Shown here: positions 36,426 through 46,317 of the stretch, in pieces
Layout of the letters: every line of letters begins with the position of its first letter
Position numbering within the stretch: the first letter of the stretch is position 1
Origin: Oscillospiraceae bacterium
GTDB taxonomy: Bacteria > Bacillota > Clostridia > Oscillospirales > Acutalibacteraceae
Direction: 5' to 3'
Assembly: GCA_022483045.1 (NCBI GenBank)
Contig: JAKVOA010000002.1
Coordinates: 426,501 to 490,500 of the forward strand
Length of the DNA stretch: 64,000 nt
The notes under the pieces: generated by a model
Seen by the model: only the letters and a program-made list of their open reading frames with translations
The model's database searches: none
What the model was told of the DNA's origin: nothing
Program-made: the position numbers and the translations under genes

Positions 36426-39400
36426 ATGAAAGCATACGGAAAAGCAATTTTTCGTTCGGTTTTCCATTCGGGTACACGATTCTTGGCCATTTTTGCCATT
36501 GTCGCGCTGGGGGCGGGCTTTTACACGGGCATTTCTTCTGCGGCCCCGCAGATGCGCTCTACGGTCGACAGCTATCTTGACCGCCAAAACATGATGGATA
36601 TCGAGGTGCTTTCGACCCTTGGCTTTTCCGCGCAGGATGTACAGGCTGTGCAGAAAGCGGCGGGCGTAGAGGCCGTGATGCCTTCTTATATGGAAGACGT
36701 CATGAGCCATATCGGCGAAGCCGATGTTACAGTGCGCGTGCATGCCCTGCCGCAGGCCGGCGCCACGGACACCGGCAACGCCTCTATGAACCGCCCGGTG
36801 TTGGTCTCCGGCCGTTGGCCGCAGAGCGCAGATGAGTGCGTGCTGAACAGCCAGCGTGAACTAGAGCTTTCCCTTGGCAGCCAGATTACCGTACAGGAAC
36901 AAAACGGCCAGAAAAATTTGAAGTATACAAAATACAAAGTGGTGGGCTTTGTGCAATCCCCTATGTATTTAAGCTTTTCACTGGGAACCACCAATATTGG
37001 CAACGGCCAGCTGGGGCATTATTTGTATGTGATGCCGCAGGCCTTTTCCAGTTCCATATACACCGCTTTATACGTGACAGCAAAGGATGCGCGGCAGCTG
37101 AGCACCTTTACGGAACAGTACCAGGACAAGGTTACCGCAGTGAGCAATGCACTGACCGCGGTAGGCAGAACCCGCGCGCCGCTGCGCCGCAATGAGGTCA
37201 CAGCGGATGCGCAGAAAAAACTTGATGCCAGTAAAAAGACCTACGAAAGCCAGAAAGCTTCCGCCGAGCAGCAGTTTGCAGATGCGCAGAAGAAACTGAC
37301 TGCGGCACAGACACAGATTACGCAGAGCCAGCAGACCCTTTCTACAGTACAGGCGCAGATTACAGCCGGCGAAAAGGCGCTGCGCCAGGCACAAAGCCAA
37401 TATGACAGCGGCCTTGCAGAGTATAAGAGCCAAGAACAAAAAGCACAGAAAGAGTTTGCCGCGGCAGCACAGAAGCTGCAGACCGGCAGACAGGAACTTG
37501 CTGCTGCACGGAAAAAATTAGCTGACAGCAGAACACAGCTGGAAGCACAGAAGAAAAAATTGTCGGACGCCAAAGCAGAGCTGCAAAAAGAAGAGAACAA
37601 GCTTGCTGCGGCCAAAACGCAGCTGGAACAGTCCCGCGCGCAGCTGGAGGCGGCCGCTCCTGCGGTCGAGCAGGCGCGCACTGCTCTACAGGCGCTGGAA
37701 GATGCCGGGCAGGGCGCCGGCGATGAGGCAGCTGCCCTGCGCACAAAGATAACGGAGTATGACGAAAATACAAAGAAACTGGACGCTTCCCAAAAGGAAT
37801 TTGATGCCGGTAAGGAAAAGCTGCAGCAGGCACAGAAAACCTATCAGCAGCAGTTCGCTGCGGCTGAGCCAAAACTGCAGCAGGCAGAAAAAGAGCTTGC
37901 AAGCGGCGAAACCCAGTTGGCAGCAAAGCAAAAAGAGCTTTCTTCCGGGGAGAGCACCTACCAGATACAGAAAGCGCAGGCGGACAAAGAACTTGCCGCG
38001 GCAAAGCAGAAGCTGGAGTCTGCCCAAAAACAGATTGCCGAAAAGACGCAGGAGCTTTCTGCCGCAAAAAAAGAGACTGCCGCCGGGCAGCAGAAACTAG
38101 CCGCTGCGGAAAAGACCCTGCAGCAAAACCGCAGTGCGCTTGAAAAGACAAAAACCGAAACGCAGCAAAAACTTGCCACGGCAAAAAAGCAGCTGGAGCA
38201 GGGGCAGAAACAGCTTGATGCTGTAAAAGCCCCCACGTGGTATGTGCTGGACCGCGACAAAAATGTCGGATTTAACAGCTTTACCTCGGACGCTGACCGC
38301 ATGCAGTCTATTTCCCGCATGTTTCCCCTCTTTTTCTTCCTAGTAGCGGCGCTGGTGGTGCTGACTACCATGACCCGCATGGTCGAAGAAGATCGTATGG
38401 AGATCGGCTCTTATAAGGCAATGGGCTTTTCCGAGCGGGCCATTGCGCGAAAATATTTGCTGTATGCGCTGCTGGTAAGCTTTTTCGGCAGCCTAGCGGG
38501 GGTCATCATCGGCGGACTGGTGCTGCCCTCTATCTGCTGGAATGCGTACCGTATTATGTACAACGCGCCGGCTATGACGCCGCAGGTCACGGTTTCCTAT
38601 GCGGCGGCGGGCTCTGCCGCTGCCATAGCCGTTACGCTACTTTCCACCTGGGGCGCCTGCAGGGCGGTCCTGCGGGAAAAGCCGGCGGCTCTTTTGCAGC
38701 CGAAAGCGCCAAAGCCCGGCCGGCGGATTTTGCTGGAGCACATTACGCCGCTGTGGCGGCACCTGAATTTTACCGCAAAAGTGACCGCGCGCAATCTGTT
38801 TCGCTATAAAAAGAGGCTGGTGATGACCGTGGCCGGCATTGCCGGCTGCACCGCGCTGATTTTGACAGGCTTCGGTATTAAAGACAGTGTGCGGCATGTG
38901 GTCTATGACCAGTACCACGGTGTTGACCGCTACAATACGGTTATCAGCCTGCAGACCGGCGGCCTTTCGGACGACACCAAAAAGATTTTGCAGAATCAGA
39001 AAAATTTTCAGCAGTGGATGCTTTACACGAACCGTTCGGTCGACATTTCCAATACAGCCGGCACCTCTATGGCGGGCAACCTGCTTGTGCCGCAAAATGC
39101 GGCACAGCTGAAAGATTTTGTACGTTTGCAGAACCGCACAAGCAAAACCCCGGTCGCTTTTCAAGAAAACAGCGTGCTGGTCACCGAAAAACTGGCCAAC
39201 CGCCTGGGGCTGAAAGTGGGCAGCAGTGTGCGGGCACCCGACAGCACCGGCAAAGTGCATTCCTTTACAGTGACGGGAATTACAGAAAATTATATATTCC
39301 ATTATGTCTATATTGCACCGCAGGAGTACCACAGAGTGACGGGCGAAACACCCAAAGGCAACGGTATTTGGGCTTCTTATACTGGCAGTGAAGAAGCAAG

Positions 39401-39899
39401 CAAGTCCCTCAGCAGCACCCTGATGAAGCAGAGCGGCGTCGAAACCGTTGCTTTTTTGGAGGATATCACCTCTTCTTTTGACAACATGATCAATGCCCTC
39501 AATGTCATTGTTGTGGTGCTCATTCTCTGTGCGGGCATGCTTTCCTTTGTGGTGCTGTACAACCTGACAAACATCAATATTACCGAGCGCAGCCGCGAAA
39601 TGGCGACCCTGCGGGTGTTAGGCTTTTACCAGCGGGAAAGCGCGGGCTATATCTACCGCGAGACCACGCTGCTCACTGTTTTGGGCAGTGCCCTGGGGCT
39701 TTTACTGGGTGTCTTTATGCACCACGCGGTGATTACAACTGTAGAGGTGGATGTCTGCATGTTTCCGCGCACCATAGACCCGCTCTCTTTCCTGTGGAGC
39801 CTGCTTTTGACCGCCGGCTTCACAGTGGCAGTGGATCTGCTCATGTATCCGCGCTTTCGGAAAATCAATATGGTGGAGAGCCTGAAATCTGTGGATTGA
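36426..39899 (+). CDS. FtsX-like permease with a very long extracytoplasmic coiled coil
   Basis: A 1157-aa membrane protein. There is one N-terminal helix (about 17-37), an extracytoplasmic MacB-like region to about 255, then roughly 350 residues of Gln/Ala/Lys/Glu-rich heptads (about 255-605) with no proline. A first FtsX three-helix block follows (about 625-765), then a second extracytoplasmic region and a second FtsX block at the C-terminus (about 1015-1150). The layout fits the large ABC permeases of Firmicutes whose coiled coil projects into the cell wall. It is translated with its ATPase. A link to cell-wall hydrolase control or peptide export is inferred, not seen. Confidence 0.9.
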   Translation: MKAYGKAIFRSVFHSGTRFLAIFAIVALGAGFYTGISSAAPQMRSTVDSYLDRQNMMDIEVLSTLGFSAQDVQAVQKAAGVEAVMPSYMEDVMSHIGEADVTVRVHALPQAGATDTGNASMNRPVLVSGRWPQSADECVLNSQRELELSLGSQITVQEQNGQKNLKYTKYKVVGFVQSPMYLSFSLGTTNIGNGQLGHYLYVMPQAFSSSIYTALYVTAKDARQLSTFTEQYQDKVTAVSNALTAVGRTRAPLRRNEVTADAQKKLDASKKTYESQKASAEQQFADAQKKLTAAQTQITQSQQTLSTVQAQITAGEKALRQAQSQYDSGLAEYKSQEQKAQKEFAAAAQKLQTGRQELAAARKKLADSRTQLEAQKKKLSDAKAELQKEENKLAAAKTQLEQSRAQLEAAAPAVEQARTALQALEDAGQGAGDEAAALRTKITEYDENTKKLDASQKEFDAGKEKLQQAQKTYQQQFAAAEPKLQQAEKELASGETQLAAKQKELSSGESTYQIQKAQADKELAAAKQKLESAQKQIAEKTQELSAAKKETAAGQQKLAAAEKTLQQNRSALEKTKTETQQKLATAKKQLEQGQKQLDAVKAPTWYVLDRDKNVGFNSFTSDADRMQSISRMFPLFFFLVAALVVLTTMTRMVEEDRMEIGSYKAMGFSERAIARKYLLYALLVSFFGSLAGVIIGGLVLPSICWNAYRIMYNAPAMTPQVTVSYAAAGSAAAIAVTLLSTWGACRAVLREKPAALLQPKAPKPGRRILLEHITPLWRHLNFTAKVTARNLFRYKKRLVMTVAGIAGCTALILTGFGIKDSVRHVVYDQYHGVDRYNTVISLQTGGLSDDTKKILQNQKNFQQWMLYTNRSVDISNTAGTSMAGNLLVPQNAAQLKDFVRLQNRTSKTPVAFQENSVLVTEKLANRLGLKVGSSVRAPDSTGKVHSFTVTGITENYIFHYVYIAPQEYHRVTGETPKGNGIWASYTGSEEASKSLSSTLMKQSGVETVAFLEDITSSFDNMINALNVIVVVLILCAGMLSFVVLYNLTNINITERSREMATLRVLGFYQRESAGYIYRETTLLTVLGSALGLLLGVFMHHAVITTVEVDVCMFPRTIDPLSFLWSLLLTAGFTVAVDLLMYPRFRKINMVESLKSVD

Positions 39900-39946
39900 G
39901 CGCTGCGGCTTTTCAAAAAATTCCTTTTTTAAATCAATAAATGTGC

Positions 39947-39952
39947 TATAAT
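39947..39952 (+). promoter_or_regulatory. -10 element of the YfhO-like gene
   Basis: TATAAT lies 40 bases before the TTG start at 39992. It lies after the in-frame ATG at 39941, so that ATG cannot be on the transcript. The -35 is not clear. Confidence 0.5.
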
Positions 39953-39991
39953 AAATGCACAAATTTACGTGGAACTGCAGGAGGCGATGAC

Positions 39992-42412
39992 TTGGAGCGC
40001 TTACAAAAACCAGATCGGCACAGCTACGCACTGCGGGCTTTTTTGTATGGCATTCTCACAGCGGCAGTTATTTTTATTCCGTTTATGATATACGATAAGG
40101 GGTATTTCCTGTTTTACGGGGACTTTAACGTACAGCAGGTGCCCTTTTACCAAATGTGCCACGATGCCATCCGCAGCGGAAACTGGCGCTGGAGTTGGAC
40201 CACCGACCTCGGTGCCAACTTTATCGGCTCCTATTCGTTTTACCTTTTGGGCAGCCCCTTTTTCTGGCTGACCATGCTCTTCCCCAGCGCGGCGGTGCCC
40301 TACCTGATGGGTCCGCTGTACATTTTAAAATTCGGCTGTGCCTGCCTGACCGGCAGCATTTACCTGCGCCGCTACTGCAAAAATGGCGACCTGGCTGTTT
40401 TGGGCGGCATGCTGTACGCATTCTCTGGCTTTTCGGTGTACAATGTATTCTTTAACCATTTTCATGAAGCCATTGTCTTTTTCCCGCTGTTTTTGTGGGC
40501 GATGGATGAATACATGTACCACCGGCGGCGCGGCGTGTTTGCTTTGTGCACTTTTCTGTGCTGCTTTGTCAATTACTATTTCTTTGTCGGCATGGTCGTG
40601 TTTGTCATTATTTATTGGCTGGTGCGCTGGTTTGCAAAGGATGAGCACTACCGCAACATCAGCGGCCGTGACTTTGGCTTTTTGTGGGTCGAGGCAGTGC
40701 TGGGTGTCTTGTGCTCTTGTGTGCTGTTGCTGCCGACGCTGTTTGCCATTTCGCAGAACAACCGCGTCAATGACCCGAGCAACGGCTGGAATGCTCTGCT
40801 TTACGACAGCAATCAGCGCTACCTGCATATTTTAAGCTGCTTTTTCTTCCCGCCGGATCTGCCGGCGCGTGCGAACTTTACCCCGGACAGCAACAGCCAG
40901 TGGGCCTCTTTGGGGGCGTGGCTGCCGCTGTTCAGTATGAGCGGCGTTATTGCCGCCCTGCAGGCGCACAAAAAGACCTGGTACAAAACCCTGCTGTGCA
41001 TTTTGTTCTTTATGGCGTTTGTACCGATTCTTAACAATGCCTTCCAGCTTTTCAATGCCTCTTACTATGCCCGCTGGTACTACATGCTTACCCTGATGAT
41101 GAGCCTTGCCACGATTGCCTGCCTGCAGCGGGAAGATGTCGACTGGGGCCGTGCAATTCGCTGGACTTTGGGTATTACGCTGGCAATCGGCCTTTCAATC
41201 GGCCTTATGCCGAGCATCAGCTCGACCGAGACTAACAGCGGCCAAACCATCAAGACAGTTTCGTACGGACTGGAGAAATACCCAAGCCGCTTTTGGGCCT
41301 ATGTGGCAATTGCGCTGGTCAGCCTTTTGCTTTTAATCATCATTTTCCGCTATTACCGCCGGCATAAAGAGATTTTCCTGCGCATGGCGACTGCAGGGGT
41401 CGCGTTTATCGCGGTGATTTACAGCCTGTTTTACATTACGACCGGAAAAACGCAGAGTGATGATACACATAATGAAATTATTCCCTATGCGCTCAACAGG
41501 GGCGCAGATATACACCTGCCCAGCGACGGCAAGCAGTTCTGTCGGCTGGATGTCTATGACGGCATGGACAACTTGCCCATGTATTGGCAGCGCCCGACGA
41601 TACAGGCGTTTCACAGTATTGTACCGGGCTCTATTATGGAATTCTACCCGACGATAGGCGTCACGCGGGACGTGGGCAGCCGCCCAAGCACAGAGCCCTA
41701 TGCCCTGCGCAGCCTTTTAAGCTGCCGGTGGCTTTTTGACCCCATTAACCACGGGCAGGATTTTATCGACCCCTCTACCTCACAGACACGTATGCCGGGC
41801 TGGAAATATTATGCCACGCAGAACGGCAGCAAAATCTATGAAAACCAGTACTTTATCCCCATGGGCTTTAGCTACGACAAATATATTACCCGCACCGAGT
41901 ACAACGCCCTACCTGAGGGCAACCGAAACCTGGCGCTGCTGAAAGCGCTGGTTGTCGAGGATAAAGATGTGCAGACCGCGAAAGCAACCATGACCCATTA
42001 CGACAATATCGCTACAGCAAATTATACACAGGAAACCTATTTTACCGACTGCAAAGCACGCGCACAGAATCCCTGCAGCAGCTTTACAACCGACAACAAG
42101 GGCTTCACTGCGACGGCCTCCTCCACAAAATCGCGGCTGATTTTCTTCAGCGTGCCATGGGAGGGCGGCTGGAGCGCTACGGTAAACGGCACGGCGGCCA
42201 CGATTGTAAAAGTCAACGTCGGTTTTATGGCGGTACAGGTGCCGGCAGGGACAGCGACTGTCCGCTTTACGTACCAGACCCCCGGGCTGAAAGCCGGCGG
42301 TGCAGTGACCGCGGTCGGCTTTGTGTTGCTGGGCGGCTATGTCTATGCGACGGATACAACCGGCCGCTGGCGCAGGAAAAAACTGCACGATATACCGAAA
42401 ACTTCGAATTAA
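39992..42412 (+). CDS. YfhO family polytopic membrane protein
   Basis: An 806-aa protein with about 12-13 transmembrane helices (first at residues 14-34) and a large C-terminal extracytoplasmic domain (about 500-770). The segments YGDFNVQQVPFYQ and GGMLYAFSGF are characteristic of YfhO. In Gram-positives YfhO relatives glycosylate lipoteichoic acid or other wall polymers with a lipid-linked sugar. The start is a TTG with AGGAGG seven bases before it, chosen over an ATG at 39941. A strong terminator follows. Confidence 0.9.
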   Translation: MERLQKPDRHSYALRAFLYGILTAAVIFIPFMIYDKGYFLFYGDFNVQQVPFYQMCHDAIRSGNWRWSWTTDLGANFIGSYSFYLLGSPFFWLTMLFPSAAVPYLMGPLYILKFGCACLTGSIYLRRYCKNGDLAVLGGMLYAFSGFSVYNVFFNHFHEAIVFFPLFLWAMDEYMYHRRRGVFALCTFLCCFVNYYFFVGMVVFVIIYWLVRWFAKDEHYRNISGRDFGFLWVEAVLGVLCSCVLLLPTLFAISQNNRVNDPSNGWNALLYDSNQRYLHILSCFFFPPDLPARANFTPDSNSQWASLGAWLPLFSMSGVIAALQAHKKTWYKTLLCILFFMAFVPILNNAFQLFNASYYARWYYMLTLMMSLATIACLQREDVDWGRAIRWTLGITLAIGLSIGLMPSISSTETNSGQTIKTVSYGLEKYPSRFWAYVAIALVSLLLLIIIFRYYRRHKEIFLRMATAGVAFIAVIYSLFYITTGKTQSDDTHNEIIPYALNRGADIHLPSDGKQFCRLDVYDGMDNLPMYWQRPTIQAFHSIVPGSIMEFYPTIGVTRDVGSRPSTEPYALRSLLSCRWLFDPINHGQDFIDPSTSQTRMPGWKYYATQNGSKIYENQYFIPMGFSYDKYITRTEYNALPEGNRNLALLKALVVEDKDVQTAKATMTHYDNIATANYTQETYFTDCKARAQNPCSSFTTDNKGFTATASSTKSRLIFFSVPWEGGWSATVNGTAATIVKVNVGFMAVQVPAGTATVRFTYQTPGLKAGGAVTAVGFVLLGGYVYATDTTGRWRRKKLHDIPKTSN

Positions 42413-42433
42413 AATAGACAGCAAAGAAATGAG

Positions 42434-42480
42434 AAAATCCGGACCGAAGTGGGAAAAACCTGCTTTTAGGTCCGGATTTT
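42434..42480 (+). terminator. terminator after the YfhO-like gene
   Basis: AAATCCGGACC and GGTCCGGATTTT arms with a 24-base loop. Confidence 0.7.
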
Positions 42481-42638
42481 GCTGTAAAAACAGTATAAAT
42501 ACAGCGCTTTTGCCGACAAAATGTGACAATACTTGCTTTTCTTATCCACTTTGCTGTAAAATAAATTGTCAATATCTGCATATACTACAGGGGCGTGCCG
42601 CCGGGGCAGACAAGCCTGCTGCGAAAGGAGGAAACGAA

Positions 42639-43220
42639 ATGTATCACTTCTTTGCAAAGCTTTCGCGCATGAGATATATTCTGCGCTGGGGGCTGATGCG
42701 CAATGTGCGCAGCGAAAATCTGTGTGAGCACAGTTGGGAAACTGCCGTGCTAGCCCATGCCCTGGCTACGCTGCGCAACCGCCGCTTTGGCGGGCACGTA
42801 GATGCGCAGCGCGCAGCTCTGCTGGCGCTGTTTCACGACGCACCAGAGATTTTAACAGGCGACCTGCCCACGCCGGTCAAGTACGCGGGCAGTGCCATCC
42901 GCACCGCCTATGGCAAAGTGGAAACAGAGGCCCAAAAGGAACTGCTCACTTTGCTGCCACAGGACCTGCAGGCAGACTATGCGCCGCTTTTAAAGCAGGA
43001 CGACCCGGCCGATGCCGAGCTGCTGCCGCTGGTAAAAGCTGCCGACAAACTCAGCGCGCTGATTAAATGTGTCAACGAGCGCAGCATGGGAAATACGGAA
43101 TTTGCCCGCGCCGAAGAAAGCACCCGCAGGACGCTTACAGAAATGAAGCTGCCTGAGGTAGACCTTTTTTTGCGGGAGTTTCTGCCAAGTTACAGCCTGA
43201 CACTGGATGAGCAAATCTGA
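42639..43220 (+). CDS. YfbR-like HD 5'-deoxynucleotidase
   Basis: A 193-aa HD hydrolase beginning MYHFFAKLSRMRYILRWGLM behind AAAGGAGGAAACG. The metal ligands and specificity segment are CEHSWETAVLAHAL, LFHDAPEILTGDLPTPVKY and LVKAADKLSALIKC, as in YfbR, which dephosphorylates deoxynucleoside 5'-monophosphates. It would act in nucleotide salvage or pool balance in the cytoplasm. An earlier in-frame ATG at 42321 lies inside the YfhO-like gene and is rejected. A TATAAT lies between it and the next gene, so it seems to be its own unit. Confidence 0.9.
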   Translation: MYHFFAKLSRMRYILRWGLMRNVRSENLCEHSWETAVLAHALATLRNRRFGGHVDAQRAALLALFHDAPEILTGDLPTPVKYAGSAIRTAYGKVETEAQKELLTLLPQDLQADYAPLLKQDDPADAELLPLVKAADKLSALIKCVNERSMGNTEFARAEESTRRTLTEMKLPEVDLFLREFLPSYSLTLDEQI

Positions 43221-43342
43221 CAAGTTTTAGAGAATTCTTTTTTAATTCTTTAAAAGAATATTATAATACGGAATTTTTAGTATACTAAGGCAGTGTATCG
43301 TGACTAATTCTGTCAATACGGGAATGAAAAAGGGTTGATGTT

Positions 43343-44575
43343 GTGAAAAAGAAAAAAAGACCGCCCTTAGCAAAAAGATATATTGTTCGCAATGTGCTGA
43401 TTTTAGTGCTTAGTCTGGTACTGCTGGTAGGCGGTGTCGGCTGTATTTATGTGGATAATATTATGGCTAAGGGGAATTACGTAAATGACCGCAGCTCCCT
43501 GCTGAATACCCCGCTTACGGCCAGCGCGGTGGATTCGGGCACAAAGTACAGTACCAACGGCGCAAACCAGATAAACGGCATGCTCAAAGACGAGGCCATT
43601 ACGAATATTTTGGTTATCGGCGTTGATGATTACCAGAAAGATGACCCCATCGGTCGCTCTGACAGCATGATGATCATCAGCCTGGACAACCGCCATAAAA
43701 AGCTGAAGCTTACCTCTTTTTTGCGTGACACGTATGTCGCAATTCCCAACAATGGCTCTAATAAGCTCAATGCCGCCTATCATTTCGGTGCGTACAATAC
43801 CGTGGAAAAGGACGGCGCAAAGGCCGGCGATGCCACCAGCGTAAACGCCGGTGCCCAGCTGTGCATTAAAACACTTGAGCTTAATTTCGGTATGTATATT
43901 GACCGCTATGTCGTGGTTAAGGATTCTGTTTTTGACAGTGTAATCGATGCCCTTGGCGGTGTGGATGTCAACATCACCGCAAAAGAAGCGGGACAGATTA
44001 ACTGCTTCTCTGGCTCAACAGCCGCAAAACTAAAGGGCGTTAACGGTGTTCAGCATTTGGATGGTGCCCAGGCGCATTACTTTGGGCGCATTCGGCTGGA
44101 GGGTTACGACAAGAGCGGAAACAACATTACGATTCCCAATGTTTACGGGCACTATGGCGATGTCGGCCGTGCTGAGCGCCAGCGCATGGTCGTGACCGCG
44201 ATTGTAAATAAGTTTAAAAAGAGCGACCTGCAGACCATTTCCAGCTTAGCGACACAGGTGCTTTCAAAAGTGATAACGAATTTTAGCCGCAATGAGGTCT
44301 ACAGCATTTTGGGGCAGGCGGCTACGGTTATGAATTACCCCATGAAACAGAACCAGGTGCCGGCAGAGGGCAACTATGACACCCCGCTGCTTGATGTGGG
44401 CGATGTTGTACAGATTAAAGACAACAAAAAGCTGGTCAACGATGCCCTTACATTCCTGTATGAAAATGACAAGCCGGATGTTTCTAAAATTGCCTTGGCG
44501 GCAATGAGTAGCTCCAGTTCGTCGAGCTCTGCAGATACTACGCAGAGCGACAGCAGCACAGACAACGGAAACTGA
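43343..44575 (+). CDS. LytR-CpsA-Psr (LCP) family cell-wall polymer ligase
   Basis: A 410-aa protein with a short basic cytoplasmic tail, one membrane helix (about 18-38) and an extracytoplasmic LCP domain. ILVIGVDDYQKDDPIGRSDSM and LTSFLRDTYVAIPN carry the Asp and Arg residues that bind pyrophosphate, and NAAYHFGAYN follows. LCP enzymes transfer lipid-linked teichoic acids or capsule onto peptidoglycan. A Ser-rich tail ends the protein. The start is a GTG; TATAAT at 43262-43267 and TATACT at 43281 are candidate -10 elements. Confidence 0.93.
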   Translation: MKKKKRPPLAKRYIVRNVLILVLSLVLLVGGVGCIYVDNIMAKGNYVNDRSSLLNTPLTASAVDSGTKYSTNGANQINGMLKDEAITNILVIGVDDYQKDDPIGRSDSMMIISLDNRHKKLKLTSFLRDTYVAIPNNGSNKLNAAYHFGAYNTVEKDGAKAGDATSVNAGAQLCIKTLELNFGMYIDRYVVVKDSVFDSVIDALGGVDVNITAKEAGQINCFSGSTAAKLKGVNGVQHLDGAQAHYFGRIRLEGYDKSGNNITIPNVYGHYGDVGRAERQRMVVTAIVNKFKKSDLQTISSLATQVLSKVITNFSRNEVYSILGQAATVMNYPMKQNQVPAEGNYDTPLLDVGDVVQIKDNKKLVNDALTFLYENDKPDVSKIALAAMSSSSSSSSADTTQSDSSTDNGN

Positions 44576-44582
44576 ATACAGA

Positions 44583-44616
44583 AACTGCTGCAGGAATTTT
44601 CCTGCAGCAGTTTTTT
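44583..44616 (+). terminator. terminator after the LCP gene
   Basis: AACTGCTGCAGG and CCTGCAGCAGTT arms with a six-base loop, then TTTT. Confidence 0.85.
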
Positions 44617-44636
44617 ATCGGGAGGAAATAAAAAAG

Positions 44637-45914
44637 TTGAAGACACCCCTTTACACAGCCCTGCAGCAGCACCGAGCGCTGCACCGTGCGCCGTTTCATA
44701 CTCCTGGGCACAAGTGCGCCCCCGGTGCACTGCCGCCGGACCTTTTGGCACTGGATTATACCGAACTGCCAGACACAGACAGCCTCTTTGAGGCGAGCGG
44801 GCCGATTTTGCAGGCAGAGCAGGCTGCTGCTGCCCTTTTTGGTGCAAAAAGGACTTTGTTTTCGGCGGGCGGGTGTTCTCTGTGCATTCAGACGATGCTG
44901 CGGCTTGCCTGTCCGCAGGGCGGCACCGTGTTGTGCGCACGCAATGCACACCGCACAGCGGCCAATGCTATGGCACTGCTGGGGCTTACGCCGATGTGGG
45001 CAATGCCGCAGGAAATGCTTTCCATACTTCGATATAATACAAACAGTATAAATGCCTGCTATGTTACCAGCCCGGATTATTATGGCCGCATTTTAGATAT
45101 CCCGGCGCTGTCAGAAGCCTGCCACAGACGTGGAATCCCGCTTTTAGTAGATAACGCCCACGGCACCCACCTTGCCTTTACGAAACCAGATCTGCATCCG
45201 CTGCACCAGGGTGCCAGCATGACTGCCGACAGCGCCCACAAAACACTGAATGTCCTAACCGGCGGCGCATGGCTGCAAATTGGCGAGGAACGCTATGTAG
45301 ATGCTGCGAAAGCTGCAATGAGCCTGTTTGCCTCTACCAGCCCCTCTTACCCGATTATGGCAAGCCTAGACCTTGCCCGCGCTTTTTTGCAGGAGAATCC
45401 CCATGCTTTTGCACCGGTGCAGCGCAGCGTGCAGGCGCTGTCACAGGCGGCGATGAGCCGTGGTATCCCCAATGTCAGCGATGACCCCGCGCGCCTGGCA
45501 CTCTGCACCGCAGAAATCGGGATTTCCGGCACTGCTGCCGCACAGATTTTTCGTGCAAACGGAGTCGAGCCAGAGATGGCGGACGCCGCCTATGTTGTCT
45601 TGATTGCAACACCGTGGAATACCGCCGAAGATTTTGTGCGTGCAGAAAAGGCTGTCAATGCCCTGCCGCTTGCAGAACCGCTGCCCCGCCTGCCGGACCT
45701 GCCGGACCTGCCGCCAGTGCGTCTGCCCCTGCGGGAAGCTGTTTTTGCCCCCTCTCATACGGTGCTGCTGCAGGACGCGGTGGGCCATGTAGCAGCCGAA
45801 GCGGCCTGCCCCTGCCCGCCGGGCATTCCGGTAGTTATGCCCGGCGAAGAAGTGACTGCGCAGGCAGTGCAGTTCCTGAGAAGATATGGATTTCTTTCTT
45901 TGCGTGTGCTATAA
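44637..45914 (+). CDS. Orn/Lys/Arg decarboxylase-like PLP enzyme (YaaO-like)
   Basis: A 425-aa fold-type I PLP protein: HTPGHKCAPGALP at the N-terminus, LVDNAHGTHLAF (Asp for the pyridine nitrogen) and TADSAHKTLNVLTGG (PLP lysine). It is shorter than classical inducible decarboxylases, as is YaaO of Bacillus, which lies in the same neighbourhood before the yaaQ-holB genes. Substrate is unproven; arginine or lysine for polyamine synthesis is usual in the family. The start is a TTG with GGGAGGAAAT upstream. Confidence 0.88.
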   Translation: MKTPLYTALQQHRALHRAPFHTPGHKCAPGALPPDLLALDYTELPDTDSLFEASGPILQAEQAAAALFGAKRTLFSAGGCSLCIQTMLRLACPQGGTVLCARNAHRTAANAMALLGLTPMWAMPQEMLSILRYNTNSINACYVTSPDYYGRILDIPALSEACHRRGIPLLVDNAHGTHLAFTKPDLHPLHQGASMTADSAHKTLNVLTGGAWLQIGEERYVDAAKAAMSLFASTSPSYPIMASLDLARAFLQENPHAFAPVQRSVQALSQAAMSRGIPNVSDDPARLALCTAEIGISGTAAAQIFRANGVEPEMADAAYVVLIATPWNTAEDFVRAEKAVNALPLAEPLPRLPDLPDLPPVRLPLREAVFAPSHTVLLQDAVGHVAAEAACPCPPGIPVVMPGEEVTAQAVQFLRRYGFLSLRVL

Positions 45915-45993
45915 TAACTTTTGGTATACGAAATTTTCTGCCCAGCAGCCGGCTCTGTCTTTAAAAGCAGCAGGCAGACAGGAGGAACCCTGT

Positions 45994-46317
45994 ATGAAAC
46001 TGGTACTTGCCATTGTCAACACCGACGACGCTGCCTTGGTAAACAGCAGCCTGACGCGGGCGGGTTTCCGCGTCACAAAGCTGGCCACAACCGGCGGCTT
46101 TTTGAAGTCCGGCAATACGACATTCATTATCGGCACAGAGGACGACAAAGTGGAAAAGGTCTTAAAACTGCTGCGCGGCCAGTGCAGCCGCCGCACCCAG
46201 GTAATGCCAAGCACCGCGATTACGGAGGGAACAATGTATTCTTCTTACCCAATCGAGGTTACGGTGGGCGGCGCGACAGTGTTTGTGCTGGATGTTGACC
46301 GCTTTGAAAAGCTGTGA
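45994..46317 (+). CDS. darA: cyclic-di-AMP receptor (PstA/DarA, DUF970)
   Basis: A 107-aa PII-like protein starting MKLVLAIVNTDDAALVNSSL, with RAGFRVTKLATTGGFLKSGN and TFIIGTEDDKVEKVL, matching the PstA/DarA c-di-AMP-binding family. It likely senses c-di-AMP, which controls osmolyte and wall homeostasis. The ATG has AGGAGGAACCC before it; a longer frame from 45886 is not family-like. The stop overlaps the GTG of holB (GTGA). Confidence 0.93.
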   Translation: MKLVLAIVNTDDAALVNSSLTRAGFRVTKLATTGGFLKSGNTTFIIGTEDDKVEKVLKLLRGQCSRRTQVMPSTAITEGTMYSSYPIEVTVGGATVFVLDVDRFEKL

